DNA of 64,000 nt from Paraburkholderia haematera. GTDB taxonomy: Bacteria > Pseudomonadota > Gammaproteobacteria > Burkholderiales > Burkholderiaceae. The notes beneath the pieces were generated by a model, which saw nothing but the letters and a program-made list of their open reading frames with translations, did not search any database and had not been told where the DNA came from. Location of the stretch: the NCBI RefSeq assembly GCF_905220975.1, contig NZ_CAJNBK010000014.1, positions 62,001 to 126,000 of the forward strand, written 5' to 3'. Below, in pieces: positions 43,483-51,998 of the stretch. Every line of letters begins with the position of its first letter. Within the stretch, counting starts at the first letter, position 1. The translations under genes and the position numbers were made by a program.

Positions 43483-44934
43483 ATGGCGGAAAGCGATAGC
43501 AAGCGGGCGGCCTCGGGCACACAAACCGGCACACAAACCGGCACGCGGGTCGGCACGGTGATGAACAGCTTGCGCGAGCGCATCGCGAGCCGTTCGCTGA
43601 TGCCGGGCGCGCGCGTGCCGTCGATCCGGGTGATGACGGAGACCCTCGGCGTGTCGAAGTCGACGGTCGTGGAAGCGTACGACCGGCTGGTCGCGGAAGG
43701 CGTGATCGTAGCGCGGCGCGGTTCCGGCTTCTTCGTGTCGGGTCATGCGCCGCCGCTCGCGCTCGCCGATCTCGGGCCGCGGCTGGATCGCGAGGTCGAT
43801 CCGCTGTGGCTCACGCGGCAGTCGCTGGAGGCCGGTGCAAAGGTGTTCAAGCCGGGTTGCGGCTGGATGCCGCCTTCATGGCTGCCGGAAGACGGCGTGC
43901 GCCGCGCGTTGCGTGCCGTGGCGCGCGATCCGCAGTCGCCGCTCGCCGACTATGCGAGCCCGCTCGGTTTGCCCGCGCTGCGCCAGCAACTCGCCTGGCG
44001 GCTCGCGCAGCATGGCGTGGAAGCGCCGCCCGAACAGATCGTGCTGACCGACGGCGGTACGCATGCGCTGGATCTCGTCTGCCGTTTTCTGCTCGAACCC
44101 GGCGACACGGTGCTGATCGACGATCCGTGCTACTTCAACTTTCAGGCGCTGCTGCGCGCGCATCGTGCCCGCATCGTCGGGGTGCCTTATACGCCGTCCG
44201 GGCCCGATCTGGCGGCATTCGAGCGGGCGCTGATCGAGCACCGTCCGCGGCTCTACGTGACCAATTCCGCGATCCACAATCCGACCGGCGCCACGCTTGC
44301 GCCGGCCGTCGCGCATCGGCTGCTCAAGCTGGCGGGCGAGCACAATCTGCTGATCGTCGAGGACGATATCTTCGCCGACTTCGAGGACGAACCGGCACCG
44401 CGTCTCGCGGCGTTCGACGGTCTCGCGCGGGTGGTCTCGATCGGCAGTTTCTCGAAGACCTTGTCCGCGGCCGTGCGCTGCGGCTACATCGCGGCGCGCA
44501 GCGAATGGATCGAGCCGCTGGTCGATCTGAAGCTGGCCACCTCGTTCGGCAACGGCCAGCTTGCGGCGAGCGTCGTGCATCGTCTGCTGGTGGACGGCAC
44601 CTACCGCCGGCATCTGGAATCGATGCGCGCGAAGCTCGCGGACGCCATGGGAGAGACGATCAGACGGCTGGGCTACGCGGGCCTTGAGGTGTGGACGCGG
44701 CCGCGCGCCGGCATTTTCGTGTGGGCGCGCTTGCCGGATGCGCTCGACGCCGCCGACATCGCGCGTCACGCATTAGCGGAGAGCGTGGTGTTCGCGCCGG
44801 GCAATGTGTTCAGTGCGTCGCAATCGGCGGCCGGCTTCCTGCGCTTTAACGTGTCGCAGTGCAACCGGCCGAAAGTGTACGAGGCGCTGCAACGGGCGAT
44901 GGATGTGTCGGCCACGGCGAAAGAGCACGCCTGA
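43483..44934 (+). CDS. MocR-family regulator (GntR HTH fused to a PLP aminotransferase fold)
   Basis: 483 residues from ATG 43483 with GGAG upstream. The GntR-type winged helix (about 20-95, LRERIASRSLMPGARVPSIRVMTETLGVSKSTVVEAYDRLVAEGVIVARRGSGFFVSG) joins a type I aminotransferase domain with the PLP Lys in SIGSFSKTLSAAVRCGYIA and the N-P-T-G motif HNPTGATLAP. MocR proteins use PLP as co-effector and control amino-acid, vitamin B6 or GABA genes. The first 25 residues carry a GTQTGTQTGTR repeat from a 12-bp DNA duplication. Confidence 0.93.
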   Translation: MAESDSKRAASGTQTGTQTGTRVGTVMNSLRERIASRSLMPGARVPSIRVMTETLGVSKSTVVEAYDRLVAEGVIVARRGSGFFVSGHAPPLALADLGPRLDREVDPLWLTRQSLEAGAKVFKPGCGWMPPSWLPEDGVRRALRAVARDPQSPLADYASPLGLPALRQQLAWRLAQHGVEAPPEQIVLTDGGTHALDLVCRFLLEPGDTVLIDDPCYFNFQALLRAHRARIVGVPYTPSGPDLAAFERALIEHRPRLYVTNSAIHNPTGATLAPAVAHRLLKLAGEHNLLIVEDDIFADFEDEPAPRLAAFDGLARVVSIGSFSKTLSAAVRCGYIAARSEWIEPLVDLKLATSFGNGQLAASVVHRLLVDGTYRRHLESMRAKLADAMGETIRRLGYAGLEVWTRPRAGIFVWARLPDALDAADIARHALAESVVFAPGNVFSASQSAAGFLRFNVSQCNRPKVYEALQRAMDVSATAKEHA

Positions 44935-44959
44935 GCGCGCGCTCCTCGCCGCGCGAGCT

Positions 44960-46039
44960 TTACTTGCACAGCAGAAGCAGACGCTCCTGATCCGTGCAGG
45001 CGGCGTGCGGTTTCTGCGCGGCTTGGGCTTGCGCCGTCGCCGCTTTGATTCCCGCGCTCCGGTTCGCGATACACACGCGCAAATGTTTCTCCACGGGGCC
45101 GTAGTATTTCCATCCGCGCACGAGCGTCGGCAATTCGAGTTTCACCTGCTTCCACTTCGGATGCCCGTGCTCCTGCAGATTGTCGAAGTTGGCGCACAGC
45201 GAGTCGGCAAAATGATTCAGATTGCCGACGGTATCGCGCAGACCGTAATCGTAGGTAACGAGAAAGGCCTTCACGGTCAGCGTAGGGACGTCTTCTTTCA
45301 GCCAGTTCGGATAGCTGGTCGCGCGGAGCGTCGCGGGAAAATACGTTTGCTTCGCACGAGCGGTTTCGGGCGCGTTGGGATCAACCCTCAGAGGGCGGAT
45401 CTGTTGCAGCAGTTCAGGGTTCATGTCGGTAAACAGTTTCGCCGGCTGCCCGACCACGATGATCGCAACATCCACCTTCTTGACGATCAACGCGGCCAGC
45501 GCGTCTTCGTTACTCAGATGCTGGATGTTCTGCTCGGGAATAGCCTGGCCGAACATCAGGTGATAGAGGGTCGTGGCCGATTGAGCGGTGCCGCTGCCGA
45601 TCAGCCCCACGCTGATGCTCTTGTCCTTGATGTCGGCGAAGGTTTTCATCGGCGAGTCCGCGCGCACCACGACGTTAATTTCCTCGTCGTAGAGCGGCAT
45701 GATGAGCCGTAGCGGCCGGATTGCCGTGCCTGCGTCGGCATTGCCCGCATTGGCCATGTCGATGTAAGCCTGATACACGTCGGACTGCACCAGCGCGAGT
45801 TTCACGCCCGGCTCGAAGCGCATGCGCTGCACATTCTCGGCCGAGCCTTTCGACGCCACCACGTCCAGATCGATGCCCGCCGGCTGCGCAACCCATTTCG
45901 ACAGATCCTGGCCGATCTGAATATACGTGCCCCGTTCCGGACCGGTGACGATCTTGTAGTGCGCAGGCTCGGCGCCGGCCATCGAAGACACGATCATCAG
46001 CAGCAGCCCCAGCCATCCCGCCAGAAGTCTCTTCAGCAT
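44960..46039 (-). CDS. TAXI-family TRAP solute-binding protein
   Basis: 359 residues. Signal peptide MLKRLLAGWLGLLLMIVSSMAGA, then HYKIVTGPERGTYIQIGQDLSKWVAQPAGIDLDVVASKGSAENVQRMRF, the TAXI (PF16868) pattern. No TRAP permease gene lies near, so it is an orphan binding protein. C-terminal Cys residues (CIANR, CTDQERLLLLCK) could form a disulfide. AGGAAGG precedes the ATG. Ligand unknown; some family members bind glutamate or dicarboxylates. Confidence 0.9.
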   Translation of the reverse strand: MLKRLLAGWLGLLLMIVSSMAGAEPAHYKIVTGPERGTYIQIGQDLSKWVAQPAGIDLDVVASKGSAENVQRMRFEPGVKLALVQSDVYQAYIDMANAGNADAGTAIRPLRLIMPLYDEEINVVVRADSPMKTFADIKDKSISVGLIGSGTAQSATTLYHLMFGQAIPEQNIQHLSNEDALAALIVKKVDVAIIVVGQPAKLFTDMNPELLQQIRPLRVDPNAPETARAKQTYFPATLRATSYPNWLKEDVPTLTVKAFLVTYDYGLRDTVGNLNHFADSLCANFDNLQEHGHPKWKQVKLELPTLVRGWKYYGPVEKHLRVCIANRSAGIKAATAQAQAAQKPHAACTDQERLLLLCK

Positions 46040-46238
46040 GGTCTACCTTCCTATCGGTCAGGGTTGAACAGCTTCTCGCGCCGGCACGCGCGAAGCGCCG
46101 GTGAGCCGGCTTGCTCCCTGATGTTCAATCCGCTGCGCGTGCCATGTCCGTCTGTTGCCGCTCAGAGTGCACGCGGTGGCAGTGCAATCGCGCGCCGTGA
46201 TTCGGGCAGTCAGCCAGTAAAACCGGTCCTGCGCGCTG

Positions 46239-47306
46239 CTATGAAATTCGGTATCCAAACGATCTATCGTTGACCGGACTGTCTATCGCGGCATGCGGTT
46301 TGAGCGGCGCCCAGCCTGTCTCGCGAATCACGCGTTCGAGGATCGTTTTCGCGGTGTCGTTGCCGGTGTCGATCGCGAGCGCCTCGTTGGCGTGCTGACG
46401 TGCGCAGTTCCACGACTGCTGTGCCGCACACGCTTGCGCTGCCTGCAATGCGGCGTCGCGGCGCGCGGCGAGCGGCTTCAATTCCGTCTGCAGGCTTTGC
46501 GCGTCGCTATTGGCGGGTTGCAGCGTTTGCGCCGCGCCGAGCGCCGCTTGTGCAGCGGACAGATCGTTGGCGCGGAAGGCGAGACGCGCTGCCTGCAGCG
46601 CCTGCGCGGCATCGCGGAACTGCGGCGTTGCCGGTTTCACTGGGGCCGCGGCCAACGGCGCCACAATGGGCGTAGAGGGTGTCGCCGGCGCGGCCTTCAC
46701 TGGACTGGCAGGGGCGGTGGGCTTACTCGCTGTCGCCGGTTTCGTCGACTGAGCCGGTGCGTAGAGCGCAATTGTGCCGGTTGCCGTTCTTGCGTCCTGG
46801 ACGGTGTCTGCGGTCTGCTCGGCGTTGCCGTTCTGCGATTCGCGATTTTCGCTGAATAGTGCATACGCGACATACGCTAGTCCGATTGCGCCAATGGCCG
46901 CGATCGCGAGCAGCACCCAGCGCAGCGGGAGAGCAGTGAGGCCTTGAGCGTGCGGCGGATCGGCGGAAAGTGGCGGATCGGTGCGCGGAGGAAGCGACGC
47001 GAGTACGGGCAGTTGCATCGGAGGTTCGACAGGGGCGGCTTCGTCGCTGAACGAGGTCTGCGCGGTCTGCGCGGTGAACTCGGATTCGCCCGGCTGTGCC
47101 GGATCGAAATCGCTTTTCTGCGCCGTCTTGCTCGTCGCGCTAGCGCTGGCGCGGCTGCCGGGAATCACAGTGCGCTTGTGTGGGCCCGCTTCGAGTGGAT
47201 GCACCGCGCCGCAATATGGACAATAGTCGACTTGCCGATACAGGGCGCCGCCACAGCGTTTGCAGGGCATAGGGAAACTATGGCCGAGTATTGTCTGGGT
47301 GGACAT
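46239..47306 (-). CDS. Zinc-ribbon single-pass membrane protein
   Basis: 355 residues from ATG 47306. An N-terminal zinc ribbon has Cys15-x2-Cys18 and Cys29-x2-Cys32 (CKRCGG, CPYCG), followed by a disordered acidic stretch, one membrane helix at about 128-150 (PLRWVLLAIAAIGAIGLAYVAYALF), a Pro/Ala/Thr linker and a helical repeat region (250-335, AAQALQAARLAFRANDLSAAQAALGAAQTLQPANSDAQ). The last part resembles TPR-like repeats. No family name is certain. It may sense or organise at the inner membrane, with repeats in the periplasm. Confidence 0.75.
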   Translation of the reverse strand: MSTQTILGHSFPMPCKRCGGALYRQVDYCPYCGAVHPLEAGPHKRTVIPGSRASASATSKTAQKSDFDPAQPGESEFTAQTAQTSFSDEAAPVEPPMQLPVLASLPPRTDPPLSADPPHAQGLTALPLRWVLLAIAAIGAIGLAYVAYALFSENRESQNGNAEQTADTVQDARTATGTIALYAPAQSTKPATASKPTAPASPVKAAPATPSTPIVAPLAAAPVKPATPQFRDAAQALQAARLAFRANDLSAAQAALGAAQTLQPANSDAQSLQTELKPLAARRDAALQAAQACAAQQSWNCARQHANEALAIDTGNDTAKTILERVIRETGWAPLKPHAAIDSPVNDRSFGYRIS

Positions 47307-47465
47307 ACTGTGGACCCACCTGTGGAAAACAACGTCGTTACGGCATGCTCCAGATCGTGTTGAGGCAGGAGGAATGTCCGCGGAAATCACGATCCACATG
47401 CGCTGGAGAGCCTAGGGACGCAAGTCCTCGCTTGCAGTGCCGCTGCTTGCAATATGTGGCGTTTC

Positions 47466-47493
47466 GGTGAGAACGTCAATCGACGTTCTCACC
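47466..47493. repeat. Perfect 12-bp inverted repeat
   Basis: GGTGAGAACGTC, four bases (AATC), GACGTTCTCACC. The arms are perfectly complementary. It may be a transcript-end hairpin, a regulator site or the end of a small repeat element. Confidence 0.8.
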
Positions 47494-47672
47494 TACCTCA
47501 GGCGCAGAAAAAGAACATTTGTAGGTACGACGAAACACTTCATATGTCGTGAGAACGAAGAGGCGGATCGTTTTTTTCACGCCGCCTGCGCGGTCATGGC
47601 AAGGAGGCTAGCGCAAGGCGGCGGGATCGGCGGAACGGAAGCGGTAAAACGCGGGGGGCGATGAAAACAGAA

Positions 47673-47702
47673 CGAGGTCGAAGCCCGCGGCGTTCGACCT
47701 CG
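47673..47702 (-). terminator. Terminator of the MFS drug-efflux gene
   Basis: 10-bp stem CGAGGTCGAA/TTCGACCTCG with a 10-nt loop, followed on the minus strand by TTCTGTTTTC. 47 bp after the MFS stop. Confidence 0.75.
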
Positions 47703-47748
47703 TCATCAAGCGCTTGCAGAAAACGCTTGCAGCAAGCGCGATACGGAA

Positions 47749-49308
47749 TCAGTGCTTGCGCAGCGGGTGATCCTTCAGAAGCCATGCGAGCGCGAAGGCC
47801 AGCACGACCACGCAGGTCGCCGACAGATACACCGTGTGCAACGCGCCGGCAAACGCCTGCAGATAATCGTCGCGCAACGCTTGCGGCAACTGGTGAATGG
47901 TCGCCGGCCCGAGCGCGTGCGGCAATTCGGTGTCGGGCGGAATCAGTTTTTCCAGGCGCGCGGCGAGGCCATTCGAAAACACCGCGCCGAAACCGGCCAC
48001 GCCGATCGAGCCGCCGATCGAACGGAACAGCGTCGCGCCTGACGTGGCGACGCCCATGTGCTTGAACTCGACCGTATTCTGCACGGCGAGAATCAGCACC
48101 TGCATCACCATGCCAAGGCCGCAGCCGAGAATGCCCATGTCGATATACATCACATAAATCGGCGTGCTGATCTGCAGGCGCGCGAGCAGCAGCATGGCCA
48201 AGGCCACGAGGAACGTGCCGGCGATCGGGAACATGCGGTACTTGCCGATCCTGCTGATCAAACGGCCCGTCACCATCGACATCACGAACAGGCCGCCCAT
48301 CATCGGCAGCATTTGCATGCCGGCTTTCGAAGGTGTCGAGCCTTTGACTACTTGCAAATAGAGCGGCAGGAAGGTGACCGAGCCGAACATCGACACGCCG
48401 ATGATGAAGCCGATCAGACTGCTCAGCAAAAACGTGCGCTGTTTAAAGAGCTCGAGCGGCATGATCGGTTCGACGGCGGTGCGCTCTTCGTGAATGAAAC
48501 CCCAGATCGCCACGAGCCCCATCCCTAACGTGAACCACAACTGTGGCGACGACCACGGCAGGATCGTGCCACCCTGGCTCGTGAACAGGATGATGCAGGT
48601 GAGTGCGCCGGCGAGAAACACAGCGCCCATGTAGTCGATCGTGTGCTTCACGTGCCGCACGTGCGGTTTGAAGACCGCGCCGATCACGGCCAGCGAAATG
48701 ATGCCGAGCGGCAGGTTGATGTAGAAAATCCAGCGCCATGACAGATGCTCGACAAGAAAGCCGCCGAGCAGAGGGCCGATCACCGTGGCGAGACCGAACA
48801 CGCCGCCGAATACCCCCTGGTAGCGGCCGCGTTCAGCCGGCGGAATCACGTCCGCGATGGCGGCCATCGTCACGACCAGCAGACCGCCGCCGCCAAGTCC
48901 TTGCAGCGCGCGCAGCACGATCAGCTGGGTCATGTCCTGCGCGATGCCGCACAGCACGGAGCCGACGAGAAATACGATGATCGCCGTCTGCAGCACGATT
49001 TTGCGGCCGAACAGGTCGCCGAATTTGCCATACAGCGGCACGACGATGGTCGAGCTGAGCAGGTAGGCGGTCACGACCCATGAGAGATTGTTGAGTCCGC
49101 CGAGTTCGCCGACGATGGTCGGCAGCGCGGTCGAGACAATCGTCTGATCGAGCGCGGCGAGCAGCATGACCAGCAGCAACGCCGGAAACAGGAGGCGGAT
49201 CGGCGGGTGATCGCTCGCCTGCGCGCCAGCCTGCACGGCTGGCTGCACGCCCGACTGCACGTCCGACTGCAAGGGCCCGGCGGGTTGAGTCGTTGTCAAT
49301 TGATCCAT
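47749..49308 (-). CDS. MFS multidrug efflux transporter, DHA2 (EmrB/QacA) type
   Basis: 519 residues, 14 helices. DHA2 motifs: LAALDQTIVSTALPTIVGELGGLNNLSWVVTAYLLSSTIVVPLYGKFGDLFGRK (motif D and motif A) and LQGLGGGGLLVVTMAAIADVIPPAERGRYQG (motif B/C). A proton-driven exporter of drugs or toxic organics. It diverges from the TetR gene across a 75-bp region with an AT-rich dyad. No EmrA-type partner is adjacent. Confidence 0.95.
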   Translation of the reverse strand: MDQLTTTQPAGPLQSDVQSGVQPAVQAGAQASDHPPIRLLFPALLLVMLLAALDQTIVSTALPTIVGELGGLNNLSWVVTAYLLSSTIVVPLYGKFGDLFGRKIVLQTAIIVFLVGSVLCGIAQDMTQLIVLRALQGLGGGGLLVVTMAAIADVIPPAERGRYQGVFGGVFGLATVIGPLLGGFLVEHLSWRWIFYINLPLGIISLAVIGAVFKPHVRHVKHTIDYMGAVFLAGALTCIILFTSQGGTILPWSSPQLWFTLGMGLVAIWGFIHEERTAVEPIMPLELFKQRTFLLSSLIGFIIGVSMFGSVTFLPLYLQVVKGSTPSKAGMQMLPMMGGLFVMSMVTGRLISRIGKYRMFPIAGTFLVALAMLLLARLQISTPIYVMYIDMGILGCGLGMVMQVLILAVQNTVEFKHMGVATSGATLFRSIGGSIGVAGFGAVFSNGLAARLEKLIPPDTELPHALGPATIHQLPQALRDDYLQAFAGALHTVYLSATCVVVLAFALAWLLKDHPLRKH

Positions 49309-49329
49309 GGCACCACGATGTTGAAATTA

Positions 49330-49347
49330 ATTAATTCGGAGATTAAT
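49330..49347. promoter_or_regulatory. AT-rich dyad between the efflux and TetR genes
   Basis: ATTAAT, six bases (TCGGAG), ATTAAT, preceded by a further overlapping ATTAAT. It lies 22 bp from the efflux gene start and is the likely TetR operator. This argues against translation starting at the in-frame ATG at 49318. Confidence 0.65.
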
Positions 49348-49383
49348 ATAGGCGACATCGCGTCACTCGTCAAATTGAATGCA

Positions 49384-50154
49384 ATGGCAAGGATTCCGTC
49401 AGATGAACACGAAGTGAAACGCACACCGCGCAGTACGGCCGCCGTGAAGGCACGAAAGCTTGCGAAGCCGGCGGCGTCGGCCGCCGTGGGCGAATCAGCG
49501 AAGGCGGCACCCGCACGGCGCCCCGGCAGGCCTTCGGGTTCCGCGGGCGGCACGGAGCAACGCAGCCGCCTGCTGGACGCCGCGCTCGCCTTGTTCGCGC
49601 GGCAGGGCATCGTCGACACGACGCTCGGGGAGATTGCCCGCGAGGCGGGTTTCACGCCGGCGATGATGCATTACTACTTCAAGACGCGCGATCAATTGCT
49701 CGACGTGCTGATCGACGAGCGTTTCGTTCCGTTACGCGCGGCGATCGGCCTGCCGTTCCAGGAACATCCCGACGACCCGATAACGGCAATCACGCAGCTT
49801 GCGCAGCGTTTGGTGCAGGTGGCGAGCGACAACCCGTGGTTTCCTTCGCTGTGGGTGCGTGAAGTGATCAGCGACGGCGGCCTGCTGCGCCAGCGCATGC
49901 ATGAGCGGTTCGGCGACGCGCCTCAGAAGGCGTCGCTGTCGTCCATCGCGCGCTGGCAAAAGGAAGGGCGCCTGAATGCGGGGCTGGAGCCGTCGCTGGT
50001 ATTCGTCACCCTGCTGGGCCTGACGATTCTGCCGCTGGCCACCTCGAAGCTGTGGCGTAACGACCCCGTGCGGCGCAAGATCGGCGGCGCGGAGATCGCC
50101 CGGCATGCGGTGGCCTTGCTAGTGCAGGGCATCGGTCCGGGCAAAGCGGACTGA
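49384..50154 (+). CDS. TetR/AcrR-family regulator of the adjacent efflux pump
   Basis: 256 residues from ATG 49384. After a basic, Ala-rich arm (about 1-60, ending RRPGRPSG), the TetR HTH reads RSRLLDAALALFARQGIVDTTLGEIAREAGFTPAMMHYYFKTRDQLLDVLIDERFVPL. The C-terminal ligand domain is helical. It probably represses the divergent DHA2 pump. Starts further upstream would run through the operator-like dyad and the AT-rich promoter. The exact start is uncertain. Confidence 0.88.
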   Translation: MARIPSDEHEVKRTPRSTAAVKARKLAKPAASAAVGESAKAAPARRPGRPSGSAGGTEQRSRLLDAALALFARQGIVDTTLGEIAREAGFTPAMMHYYFKTRDQLLDVLIDERFVPLRAAIGLPFQEHPDDPITAITQLAQRLVQVASDNPWFPSLWVREVISDGGLLRQRMHERFGDAPQKASLSSIARWQKEGRLNAGLEPSLVFVTLLGLTILPLATSKLWRNDPVRRKIGGAEIARHAVALLVQGIGPGKAD

Positions 50155-50166
50155 CCCCCAACCCAC

Positions 50167-50889
50167 TCATTCAGAATGACGTTTCTGCCGCCACGCCTCG
50201 TACGCGGCCTTCGTTTTCTCGTTAGGCGGATAGGTGCCCGGCAAGGCAGCGCCGTCGCGAATACGCTCAGTGAGAAACGCTTCGAGTTGCTCCTGTTCGG
50301 CCGCGGCCTGTGCAACTTCGGCTGCCATTTTCAGCGGGATCACCACCACGCCGTCCGCATCGCCCACGATCACGTCGCCCGGAAACACGGCTACGCCGCC
50401 GCAGCCGATCGGCACATTGATATCCACCGCATGGTGCCGGATCAGATTCGGCGGCGCGCTTGCCCCGGCGCAAAACACCGGCATGCCGAGCGCGGCTATC
50501 GTCGTGCTGTCGCGTACCGGACCGTCGGAGACCATGCCCGCCACGCCACGCACCTGCAACCGTTGCGAGAGGATCGAACCGAACGAGGCGCTGCCGCGCT
50601 CGCCGCGGCAATCCTGCACGAGCACATGGCCGGCAGGAATAGTTTCGACACATTTGCGCTGCGCGTACTCGGGATCGGCAAAGAGTTCGAGCACGTCGAT
50701 ATCTTCGCGCGAGGGAATATTGCGCAGCGTGAATGCCGGGCCGACCAGATTCGCGCCACTGTGCGCGGCGAGCGGCGCGACACCCTGCATGAACGTATTG
50801 CGCAAGCCGCGCTTGAACAACTGGGTGGTCAGCGTGGCGGTGCTGACATGACGGAGTGTTTCAAGCGTGGCGGAGTCGAGATCGGACAT
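50167..50889 (-). CDS. RraA-like / HMG-aldolase family protein
   Basis: 240 residues from ATG 50889. Features are VGPAFTLRNIPSREDID, the loop GSILSQRLQVRGVAGMVSDGPVRDSTTIAALGMPVFCAG (Arg-Asp metal/substrate site of the class II pyruvate aldolase group) and CGGVAVFPGDVIVGDADGVVVIP. This fold covers RNase E inhibitor-like RraA and 4-hydroxy-4-methyl-2-oxoglutarate aldolases. The intact R-D pair and non-operonic setting favour an aldolase or oxaloacetate decarboxylase over an RNase regulator. Confidence 0.85.
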   Translation of the reverse strand: MSDLDSATLETLRHVSTATLTTQLFKRGLRNTFMQGVAPLAAHSGANLVGPAFTLRNIPSREDIDVLELFADPEYAQRKCVETIPAGHVLVQDCRGERGSASFGSILSQRLQVRGVAGMVSDGPVRDSTTIAALGMPVFCAGASAPPNLIRHHAVDINVPIGCGGVAVFPGDVIVGDADGVVVIPLKMAAEVAQAAAEQEQLEAFLTERIRDGAALPGTYPPNEKTKAAYEAWRQKRHSE

Positions 50890-51364
50890 GGTGTCGGGCG
50901 GCCTCAGGTTTGGGGGCGGGGAGATGGCGTTCATCTGCCGTGCTGCGTCGCAGCGGCTGAACGCAGCCACGGCGGTTTCGCGCACCCGATGATAGCGCCG
51001 CCTTGGATCGTGAAGCAGGCCCGCGCAACCATGCCGGCACACCTGACGAATAGCGCCGAGGCACGCGGCATGCTACCTGAAGCGTGGAGGTGGCCGCCGC
51101 GCGTGAAACGCAAGCGCGCCGGTGTCGCAAAGAGCATGAATGTTCAGAGCACACGCCTCGCGTACAGGGCGGTGCACACGGGTTTCTGTCAGTGGTCACG
51201 GCGAATCGGATATCGGCATCTGTCTGCCGGAGCAACGGCGCCGAGGGCCGGTTTTTCATCCGCGTGCAATTTTGGCGCGTTACTGTGCGCACGCGTTGCG
51301 CCAGGGCCATGTTTTACAATCGCGGGCCTGCATGCAACTCGACGCATCAAATCGAGTCGGAACC
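50890..51364. other. Gap between the RraA-like and receiver genes
   Basis: 475 bases. Frames on both strands here are Arg/Cys/Ser-rich and unlike proteins. No repeat or hairpin stands out. It must hold the divergent promoters of both genes. Confidence 0.45.
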
Positions 51365-51877
51365 ATGAGCAGCAATACCGCAGCCGCGCAACTTCGCGGC
51401 AAACAGCAGGACGATATGTTGGCCGCGTCTGACGGCCCAACCGGTTTTTTAGAGCAACAACAGCACATGAACGGAGCATTGAGACTCGATCAGGCCACGA
51501 TCGTGCTCGTCGAGGACGACCCGGATAGCCGGGAATCACTAGCCTTGTTACTCGAGGCGGAAGGCGCGCATGTCGTCGCAGTGGCGGATGCGGAAGAGGG
51601 TGTCGAAGCGGCGCTGCGGCTGTTGCCTGACGCCGTGGTGTGCGACCTCGAATTGCCGGCCATGGACGGCTTTTATCTGATCCAGCGGCTGCGCGATCAC
51701 GAGATTCGCGGCGACCACGCGCCTTCGGTCGCCGTGGCGCTCACGGGCCATACCGACGACGCTTACCGCTTGCGCAGCATCGGCGAAGGCTTCCAGCATT
51801 TCATGACCAAACCGGCTTTGCCGGAAGACCTCGTGACGCTATTGCACGACGCGATCGACGCGCGCGCGGCGGGCTGA
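51365..51877 (+). CDS. Single-domain response regulator
   Basis: 170 residues from ATG 51365; a shorter start at ATG 51467 is possible. A polar N-terminal arm of about 43 residues (Gln-rich) precedes one receiver: IVLVEDDPDSRESLALLLEAEG, phospho-acceptor in AVVCDLELPAMDGFYLI, Thr in ALTGHTDD and Lys in FMTKPA. There is no output domain. It may act as a phosphorelay shuttle or by protein contact. No kinase gene is adjacent. Confidence 0.88.
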   Translation: MSSNTAAAQLRGKQQDDMLAASDGPTGFLEQQQHMNGALRLDQATIVLVEDDPDSRESLALLLEAEGAHVVAVADAEEGVEAALRLLPDAVVCDLELPAMDGFYLIQRLRDHEIRGDHAPSVAVALTGHTDDAYRLRSIGEGFQHFMTKPALPEDLVTLLHDAIDARAAG

Positions 51878-51998
51878 GCGGTTTCGCAGGCGGGTGGCGG
51901 CCGGGTGGCTGCCTCTTGCCGCCGCATCTTTGGCGGCAAGCTTTCGCGCGGCGCAATAAACAGCAATCAGGTTCAAGATCCGATTGCCGGCGCTGCTG

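Larger units (their letters stand above)
47307..47748. other. Gap containing a strong inverted repeat and a terminator
   Basis: 442 bases without a supported gene. It contains a perfect 12-bp inverted repeat at 47466-47493, a further partial copy of its half (GTGAGAACG, about 47549-47557) and the terminator of the MFS gene. The middle (47500-47580) is AT-richer than the flanks. Confidence 0.5.
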
